DNA from: Tranquillimonas sp964472855
GTDB taxonomy: Bacteria; Pseudomonadota; Alphaproteobacteria; Rhodobacterales; Rhodobacteraceae
DNA: 59,162 nt
Direction: 5' to 3'
Assembly: GCA_964472855.1 (NCBI GenBank)
Contig: CAYYMJ010000013.1
Location: 1 to 59,162 of the forward strand
A program made the translations under genes and the position numbers. The notes beneath the pieces are model-generated. The model worked only from the letters and a program-made list of their open reading frames with translations, was not told where the DNA came from and did no database searches. Numbering within the stretch: the first letter of the stretch is position 1; each line of letters opens with the position of its first letter. Below, in pieces: positions 53,881 to 59,162 of this stretch.

Positions 53881-54276
53881 CTAGATCGCGGTGCGGTCGT
53901 CGACCGTTTGCGCCAGCGCCTCGGCCTGCGCGGCCAGTTCTGACATGCGCTCCAGCACCGCCGTCGGGATCACCGGCACCTCGACGCGGGCGGGCGCCGG
54001 GGCCGGCTGGTCGCGCAGCGCCGCCAGATCCGACCGCGCCGCCGCGCCGGCGGCCTCGGCGTCGCGCAACTGGTCTTCCAGCCCGGCAGTCTTGTCGGCC
54101 AGCATCAGCCCGGCCATCAACAGCATCCGCACATCCGGCAGATGCCCGAATTGCCCCTGAACCGCCGTCGCCTCGATATCCAGCAGGCGAGAGGCGGCAT
54201 TCAGATACGGTTCTTCCCCGGGCTGGCAGGACACTTCAAACTCACGCCCCCCCACCGAGATTTTCACGTCAGGCAT
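53881..54276 (-). CDS. zapA: cell division protein ZapA
   Basis: 131-aa FtsZ-bundling protein. The N-terminal globular part is MPDVKISVGGREFEVSCQPG. It is followed by AASRLLDIEATAVQGQFGHL, LMAGLMLADKTAG and a long coiled-coil helix with a Pro/Ala linker. Its start overlaps the stop of the upstream coiled-coil gene by 8 bp. In many proteobacteria 6S RNA follows zapA, but only 90 bp separates it from grxD here. Confidence 0.9.
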   Translation of the reverse strand: MPDVKISVGGREFEVSCQPGEEPYLNAASRLLDIEATAVQGQFGHLPDVRMLLMAGLMLADKTAGLEDQLRDAEAAGAAARSDLAALRDQPAPAPARVEVPVIPTAVLERMSELAAQAEALAQTVDDRTAI

Positions 54277-54787
54277 CCGCGGCCTCCTTCAGGATCGGGG
54301 CGAGATCGCCGATGATTTCATCCAGCTCGGCACGGTCGCTTGCCCGCACTGCCTTCAGCGCCTCAAGCTCGCGCTTCATCGCGATGTTGATCAGGTCGGC
54401 ATCGGCCAGCCCGGCCGCGTTGGCCTTGCGCAGCGCGTCGTTGCTTTCACGCAGGCGTCCGTTGACCTGCCGCATGCGCTGGCGGTCGGCTTCGAGCGGG
54501 GCCACCTTGTCGCGCAATTCGTTCAGCTCGGCCTCGATCTCGGCCGTGCGCGCCTCGTGGCGCTTGCGCAACTGGCGCACACGCTCTTCCAGCTGAGCGG
54601 TCACCTCGCGCTCGGCCTCAAGCTCGGCGCGCAGATTGTCCAGCTCGGCCCCCTGGTCGGGCGCGGGCGCGGGCGCCAGATCGGGTGCCGGCGCCGGCAC
54701 GTCGTTCATGCGCATCTGTTCCAGCCCGCTGCCTATGCGGTCCAGCGCGCCGGCAATGCGTTTTTCAAGATCGGCAATATCGTCCAT
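54269..54787 (-). CDS. coiled-coil protein upstream of zapA
   Basis: 172-aa, highly charged and almost entirely helical. MDDIADLEKRIAGALDRIGSGL opens it; a Pro/Ala linker at about 29-45 is followed by a long Glu/Arg-rich coiled coil to residue ~140. Its 3' end overlaps zapA, so it is probably a ZapA-associated division factor in the sense of ZapB, but there is no direct sequence match to ZapB that I can see. The start at 54787 is the first ATG consistent with the heptads. Confidence 0.75.
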   Translation of the reverse strand: MDDIADLEKRIAGALDRIGSGLEQMRMNDVPAPAPDLAPAPAPDQGAELDNLRAELEAEREVTAQLEERVRQLRKRHEARTAEIEAELNELRDKVAPLEADRQRMRQVNGRLRESNDALRKANAAGLADADLINIAMKRELEALKAVRASDRAELDEIIGDLAPILKEAADA

Positions 54788-54927
54788 GTGCCGTTTGTCC
54801 CTTCTGCCTTCTTTCGGGCGGCGGTGGTTCAATTCTGTCCCGCGAATCACTCGCCTTCGTTCGGGGACCATCTTAACGCGTTGATTTCCGATTTCAGCCC
54901 CTTCCGGTGCACAGGCGCCGCACCACC

Positions 54928-54955
54928 TTGAACTTCGGCGCCACCCTGCTATCAC
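54928..54955 (+). promoter_or_regulatory. predicted tkt promoter
   Basis: TTGAAC (54928-54933) and TATCAC (54950-54955) with a 16-bp spacer, 41 bp before the start codon. The rest of the 209-bp divergent gap shows no further clear signal. Confidence 0.5.
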
Positions 54956-54996
54956 CGCCGCGCCCAAAGCCGTATTTTTCCAAGGACAACCACGCC

Positions 54997-57012
54997 GTGG
55001 ACATAGCCTCACTGAAGTCGCAGCACCCCGATCACTGGATGCGCGCCGCCGCCATTCGCACCCTGACGCTTGATGCCGTCGCCGCCGCCAATTCCGGACA
55101 TTCCGGCATGCCGATGGGCATGGCCGATGTGGCGACGGTGCTGTTTTCCAGGCATCTGAAATTCGATGCCGCCAATCCCGGCTGGATCGACCGCGACCGT
55201 TTCATCCTGTCGGCCGGCCATGGCTCGATGCTGCTCTATTCGCTGCTGTATCTCACCGGCACCCCGGGCATGACGCTGGACGAGATCCGGAATTTCCGCC
55301 AACTGGGCGCTGTGACCGCCGGCCACCCCGAGGTCGGGCATGCGCCCGGCATCGAAACCACGACCGGCCCGCTGGGGCAGGGTCTGGCCAATTCGGTGGG
55401 TTTCGCGATTGCCGAGGAATCGCTGCGCGCCCGCTATGGCGCGCGCGTCATCGACCATCACACCTATGTCATCGCCGGCGACGGTTGCCTGATGGAGGGC
55501 GTCAGCCAAGAGGCGCTGGCCCTGGCCGGGCACCTGAAACTGGGCAAGCTGATCGTCTTTTTCGACAACAACAATATCACCATCGACGGGCCGGTTTCCC
55601 TGTCTGACAGCACCGACCAGAAACGCCGCTTTGCCGCCTCGGGCTGGCATGTGCAGGACGTCGACGGCCATGACCCCGCCGCCATCGACGCCGCGATCGC
55701 TGCCGCCAAGGCCAGCCGCAAGCCGTCGATGATTGCCTGCAAGACCCACATCGCGCTGGGTTCGGCGGCGCAGGACACGTCAAAGGGCCATGGCGCCCTG
55801 ACCAGCCCCGAGCTGATTGCCGACACCAAGGCGGCCTATGGCTGGCCCCACGCCGCCTTCGACATTCCCGCCGACATCAAGTCATGGTGGGAAGGCGTCG
55901 GCAGCCGCGGCGCCGCCGAGCGTGCGGCCTGGGAAGGCCGGCTTGCGGCCATGCCGGCCAGCAAGCGCGCCACGCTGGAACGCACGATGGCGGGCGAGGC
56001 GCCCAAGAGGCTGGCCCGCGCCATCGCGGCCCACAAGCAGACCTTGTCGGAAACCGCCCCCAAAATGGCCACCCGCAAGGCCAGCGAGATGGCCTTGGGC
56101 GTCATCAACCCGATCATGACCGAAACCCTTGGCGGGTCGGCCGATCTGACCGGGTCGAACAACACCCTGACCCCCGACATGGGCACGTTCGACACCAGCA
56201 ACCGCAAGGGTCGCTATCTGTATTTCGGCGTGCGCGAACATGGCATGGCCGCGGCCATGAACGGCATGGCCCTGCACGGCGGTGTCCGCCCCTATGGTGG
56301 CACGTTCTTCTGCTTTGCCGACTATGCCCGCCCGGCCATGCGGCTTTCGGCGCTGATGGGCGTGCCGGTGACCTATGTCATGACCCATGACAGCATCGGG
56401 CTGGGCGAAGACGGCCCGACCCACCAGCCGGTGGAACAACTGGCGATGATGCGCGCGACGCCCAACGCCAATGTCTTCCGCCCCGCCGACGCGGTCGAAA
56501 CCGCCGAGGCATGGGAATTGGCGCTGACCAGCAACAAGACGCCATCGGTCATCGCGCTCAGCCGTCAGGGCCTGCCGACGGTGCGCACCGAGCACAAGAA
56601 ACGCAACCTGACCGCCCAGGGCGCCTATGTGCTGCAAGAGGCCACGGCCCGGCGCAGCGCGATCATCATGGCCACCGGGTCCGAGGTGCAGGTGGCGCTT
56701 GCCGCGCGCGACATGCTCGAGGCCGAAGGCGTCGGAACCCGCGTCGTCTCGATGCCCTGCTGCGAGCTTTTCGCCCAACAGGACGAAAGCTATCGCCGCC
56801 GGGTGCTGCCGGGCGGCGCGGTGCGCGTTGCCGTCGAGGCCGGCGTCGCCACCGGCTGGGACCGCTGGCTTTGCGGCGAAGGCGGCCGCGCGGCCAAATC
56901 GGCCTTTGTCGGCATGGACAGCTTCGGCGCCTCGGCCCCGGCTGGCACGCTGTTCGAGCATTTCGGCATCACCGCCGATGCCGTTGCCCAGCGGGTGCGC
57001 GACCTGCTGTAA
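54997..57012 (+). CDS. tkt: transketolase
   Basis: 671-aa TPP enzyme of the pentose-phosphate and Calvin pathways. Landmarks are AAANSGHSGMPMGMAD, ILSAGHGSMLLYSLLYL, TTGPLGQGLANSVG, the TPP motif GDGCLMEGVSQEA and DNNNITIDG. YFGVREHGMAAAMNG and THDSIGLGEDGPTHQP follow in the pyrimidine domain. The start is GTG at 54997 after AAGGA; an ATG at 54907 would add 30 atypical residues. It is followed by a hairpin and then gap, both functions of central carbon metabolism. Confidence 0.97.
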   Translation: MDIASLKSQHPDHWMRAAAIRTLTLDAVAAANSGHSGMPMGMADVATVLFSRHLKFDAANPGWIDRDRFILSAGHGSMLLYSLLYLTGTPGMTLDEIRNFRQLGAVTAGHPEVGHAPGIETTTGPLGQGLANSVGFAIAEESLRARYGARVIDHHTYVIAGDGCLMEGVSQEALALAGHLKLGKLIVFFDNNNITIDGPVSLSDSTDQKRRFAASGWHVQDVDGHDPAAIDAAIAAAKASRKPSMIACKTHIALGSAAQDTSKGHGALTSPELIADTKAAYGWPHAAFDIPADIKSWWEGVGSRGAAERAAWEGRLAAMPASKRATLERTMAGEAPKRLARAIAAHKQTLSETAPKMATRKASEMALGVINPIMTETLGGSADLTGSNNTLTPDMGTFDTSNRKGRYLYFGVREHGMAAAMNGMALHGGVRPYGGTFFCFADYARPAMRLSALMGVPVTYVMTHDSIGLGEDGPTHQPVEQLAMMRATPNANVFRPADAVETAEAWELALTSNKTPSVIALSRQGLPTVRTEHKKRNLTAQGAYVLQEATARRSAIIMATGSEVQVALAARDMLEAEGVGTRVVSMPCCELFAQQDESYRRRVLPGGAVRVAVEAGVATGWDRWLCGEGGRAAKSAFVGMDSFGASAPAGTLFEHFGITADAVAQRVRDLL

Positions 57013-57019
57013 CCGTTTC

Positions 57020-57047
57020 GCGGGCGGCGCCGACTGGTGCCGCCCGC
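57020..57047 (+). terminator. hairpin after tkt
   Basis: GCGGGCGGC (57020-57028) pairs with GCCGCCCGC (57039-57047). No T-run follows at once. A second small stem ACCC/GGGT with six Ts (57126-57143) lies 80 bp on and may finish termination. Confidence 0.65.
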
Positions 57048-57075
57048 ACAATATGGGCGTCAATCTCAGCCTCGA

Positions 57076-57121
57076 TGTTAGCGTCCATGGTTTGCGCTAA
57101 CGGCGCATGTTTACGCTAACG
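57076..57121. promoter_or_regulatory. array of LacI-type operators before the first gap gene
   Basis: Two near-palindromic 14-mers, GGTTTGCGCTAACG (57089-57102) and TGTTTACGCTAACG (57108-57121), are 19 bp apart. A half site TGTTAGCG (57076-57083) precedes them. They fit the LacI-family pattern TGTTAnCGnTAACA that I recall for CceR, a central-carbon regulator of Rhodobacter. A related site lies before the second gap gene. Confidence 0.6.
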
Positions 57122-57197
57122 CCTTACCCGTAAAGGGTTTTTTCAAAAAATATGCCACAGTATACCGCGCCCAAGGGAATCGGTATAAGGCAATGGG

Positions 57198-58202
57198 ATG
57201 AGCGTTACTCTCGGCATCAACGGCTTCGGCAGGATCGGGCGCGCGACGCTGGCCCATATCTTCGAAACCCAGCGCAACGATGTCACGGTGGCCAGGATCA
57301 ACGCCACCGGCCCCATCGAAACCAATGCCCATCTGCTGAGATACGACAGCATCCACGGCCGCTATGGCGGTCCGGTCGAGGTTGCCGGCAACACGCTCGA
57401 CCTTGGCCGCGGCCCGATCGAGGTGATGTCGTCCTACGACCCCGAAACGCTGGATTGGCACGGCTGCGACGTGGTGCTGGAATGCACCGGCCAGTTCAAC
57501 GCCCGTGACAAGGCCGCGGTGCACCTGACACGGGGCGCGCGCCGGGTGCTGGTCTCGGCCCCTGCGAAGGGCGCCGACCGAACCGTTGTCTACGGCGTCA
57601 ACCACCGGTCGCTGACCCTTGACGACCACGTGGTGTCGAACGGCAGCTGCACCACCAACTGCCTTGCACCGCTGGCCAAGGTCCTGAACGACGGCATCGG
57701 CATCGAACGCGGCGTGATGACCACGATCCACAGCTATACCGGCGACCAGCCCACGCTGGACCGCCGCCACAACGACCTTTACCGCGCCCGCGCCGCGGCA
57801 ATGGCCATGATCCCCACCTCGACCGGCGCCGCCCGCGCCCTGGGCGAGGTTCTGCCCGAGCTTGCTGGCCGGCTGGACGGCTCGGCCATCCGCGTGCCCA
57901 CCCCCAACGTCAGCGCCGTCGACCTGACCTTCGAGGCCGCGCGCGACGTGAGCGTCGATAACGTCAACGACGTGGTGCGCGAGGCCGTGGCCGGCCACAT
58001 GGGCATGGTCATGGCCTACGACCCCGAACCCAAGGTCTCGATCGACTTCAACCACACGCCCCAGTCGTGCATCTTCGCGCCCGAACAGACCAAGGTCGTG
58101 GGTGGCCGAACCGTTCGGGTTTTGGCATGGTATGACAACGAATGGGGCTTTTCCGTCCGCATGGCCGACGTTGCCGCGGTCATGGGACGGCTGATGCACT
58201 AG
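57198..58202 (+). CDS. gap: glyceraldehyde-3-phosphate dehydrogenase, first copy
   Basis: 334-aa glycolytic/gluconeogenic enzyme. The nucleotide motif GINGFGRIGR is at 6-15 and the catalytic Cys151 in SNGSCTTNCLAP. Later motifs are HSYTGDQPTLD, ARAAAMAMIPTSTGAAR and WYDNEWGFSVRM. At the position of the usual NAD-binding Asp (INDL) it has Ala36 (RINATGPIETN), which would relax or shift cofactor use toward NADPH. AAGG precedes the ATG. Operators of LacI type lie just upstream. Confidence 0.95.
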   Translation: MSVTLGINGFGRIGRATLAHIFETQRNDVTVARINATGPIETNAHLLRYDSIHGRYGGPVEVAGNTLDLGRGPIEVMSSYDPETLDWHGCDVVLECTGQFNARDKAAVHLTRGARRVLVSAPAKGADRTVVYGVNHRSLTLDDHVVSNGSCTTNCLAPLAKVLNDGIGIERGVMTTIHSYTGDQPTLDRRHNDLYRARAAAMAMIPTSTGAARALGEVLPELAGRLDGSAIRVPTPNVSAVDLTFEAARDVSVDNVNDVVREAVAGHMGMVMAYDPEPKVSIDFNHTPQSCIFAPEQTKVVGGRTVRVLAWYDNEWGFSVRMADVAAVMGRLMH

Positions 58203-58234
58203 GGTCGCCGGGTCATTCCGGCCAGGGGCGCGGA

Positions 58235-58375
58235 ATGACCAACAGGATCGCACTTTTTCTCGGGCTTGCCATTGTCGCCGCCGTTGCGGTCGACTGGTAT
58301 TCCGGGCTGACCGTCACGATCTTTCTGGCCCGCAAGATGCTTGAGCTGGTCATCTGGATGGCATTCTGGCGCTAA
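58235..58375 (+). CDS. 46-aa membrane peptide between the gap genes
   Basis: A small protein starting MTNRIALFLGLAIVAAVAV, with one membrane helix, a short polar loop (DWYSGLTV) and an amphipathic end LARKMLELVIWMAFWR. AGGGGCG precedes the ATG. I recall similar short proteins between gap paralogues in other Rhodobacteraceae. It follows the first gap by 32 bp and is probably transcribed with it. Function unknown. Confidence 0.65.
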   Translation: MTNRIALFLGLAIVAAVAVDWYSGLTVTIFLARKMLELVIWMAFWR

Positions 58376-58519
58376 GGCAGTACGCGTTGAACGCCATCAA
58401 CCTGCGCTGCCTGCCATGGCGGCATGCACCCCGCGTCAAGCGATGCCCCCCAGATCAAGTGAACCGCGAAACGCCTCCGGCGGCCGGGTTGGCCATTGAC
58501 CTTGGCGCGCATCCCTGCT

Positions 58520-58533
58520 TGTTAGCGATAACG
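58520..58533. promoter_or_regulatory. LacI-type operator before the second gap gene
   Basis: TGTTAGCGATAACG is a near-perfect 14-bp palindrome of the same type as the sites at 57089-57121. A possible promoter TTGACC (58496-58501) with TTGTTA (58519-58524), 17 bp apart, is covered by it, so bound repressor would block the second gap gene. Confidence 0.65.
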
Positions 58534-58623
58534 AACGCGGCGGCAAACGGGCGCTCAATACGCGCGCGCCCGGCCCCCGCCACCGGCCCGAACGGGCCGA
58601 ACAACCAGAACAGGAGCCCGGCC

Positions 58624-59162
58624 ATGACCGTCAGAGTTGCCATCAATGGATTCGGCCGCATCGGCCGCAACGTTTTGCGGGCCATCATCGAATCCGGCCG
58701 CACCGATATCGACGTGGTTGCCATCAACGACCTGGCGCCGGTCGAAACCAACGCGCATCTTCTGCGCTATGACAGCGTGCATGGGCGTTTCCCGGCCAAG
58801 GTGACCGCGACCGAAAAAACCATCGACGTTGGCCGCGGCCCGATCCGCGTCACCGCAATGCGCAACCCGGCCGACCTGCCCTGGACCGATGTCGACGTGG
58901 TGCTGGAATGCACCGGCATCTTCACCTCGAAGGAAAAGTGTCAGCCTCATCTCGAAAACGGCTCCAGCCGGGTCCTGATCTCGGCCCCCGGCACCGACGC
59001 CGACAAGACCATCGTGTTCGGGGTCAACGACGATACGCTGACCGCCGACGATATCGTGGTGTCCAATGCGTCCTGCACCACCAACTGCCTCAGCCCCGTG
59101 GCCAAGGTTCTGAACGACACCATCGGCATCACCAAGGGCTTCATGACCACGATCCACAGCTA
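58624..59162 (+). CDS. gap: glyceraldehyde-3-phosphate dehydrogenase, second copy, cut by window edge
   Basis: The first 179 codons of a second GAPDH. INGFGRIGRN, AINDLAPVETN with the NAD-binding Asp36, and SNASCTTNCLSPVAKVLND with Cys151 are present. It is the ordinary NAD-type enzyme, about two thirds identical by eye to the first copy but with the Asp kept. AGGAG precedes the ATG. The C-terminal half lies outside the window. Confidence 0.95.
   Translation, partial: MTVRVAINGFGRIGRNVLRAIIESGRTDIDVVAINDLAPVETNAHLLRYDSVHGRFPAKVTATEKTIDVGRGPIRVTAMRNPADLPWTDVDVVLECTGIFTSKEKCQPHLENGSSRVLISAPGTDADKTIVFGVNDDTLTADDIVVSNASCTTNCLSPVAKVLNDTIGITKGFMTTIHS

Noticed and set aside
57138..57150. TTTTTTCAAAAAA palindrome before gap
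   Set aside because: Most simply part of a T-run after the small ACCC/GGGT stem; not enough for an operator claim.

Overview
The window reads as chromosomal DNA of a high-GC alphaproteobacterium of the Rhodobacteraceae (Rhodobacter/Roseobacter type). Signs are the fabD-fabG-acpP-fabF block, rpsF-rpsR-rplI with an acid-tailed L9, ppiD directly followed by trpE, trpC-moaC-moeA-lexA-comEC-gltX-gltA, argC-ccmE next to a lysis module and ccmF-ccmH, and a GTTC/GAAC-type LexA box. Both edges cut genes: fabF at the left and a second gap gene at the right. No rRNA, CRISPR array, insertion sequence or structural prophage genes were seen. One tRNA, tRNA-Leu(UAG), is present.

Layout. 1-2858 (minus): fatty-acid synthesis. 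3001-5053: a membrane protein, then the S6/S18/L9 operon. 5102-8374: an HlyC-type acyltransferase coupled to a Hint-domain protein, a PQQ-type sugar dehydrogenase and a small secreted protein. 8556-10012: trigger factor and tRNA-Leu. 10178-14704: a Cys-less Hint-like protein, an XRE-cupin regulator, and an acyl-CoA synthetase / DsbA-like / MFS operon. 14826-25468: mfd, hemB, a SYLF protein, an aminotransferase, ppiD and trpE. 25712-36375: anmK, tyrS, trpC, moaC, moeA, lexA, comEC, gltX and gltA. 36461-45029 (minus): murI, argC, ccmE, an endolysin-holin cassette with two very small membrane or basic proteins, ccmF, ccmH and an enoyl-CoA hydratase. 45113-49764: indolepyruvate oxidoreductase, its divergent LysR regulator and a candidate small RNA. 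49848-54787: purL, a PhyH dioxygenase, bolA-grxD and zapA with a coiled-coil partner. 54997-end: transketolase and two gap genes flanking a tiny membrane protein.

Most of the window is housekeeping. The parts that deserve a second look are: (i) the toxin-acyltransferase/Hint pair, in which the Hint protein contains a single lysine; (ii) the lysis cassette, a chain of overlapping genes embedded in the cytochrome c maturation cluster; (iii) a phyH leader with three mutually pairing 7-mers just upstream of the ribosome binding site; (iv) LacI-type palindromes before both gap genes, whose products differ at the key NAD-binding Asp; (v) an ~80-nt candidate sRNA with a strong terminator and a CCUCCC motif; and (vi) a probable leaderless mRNA for the XRE-cupin regulator.

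All calls come from reading the sequence and recalled family knowledge. No database search, structure prediction or transcript data were used.
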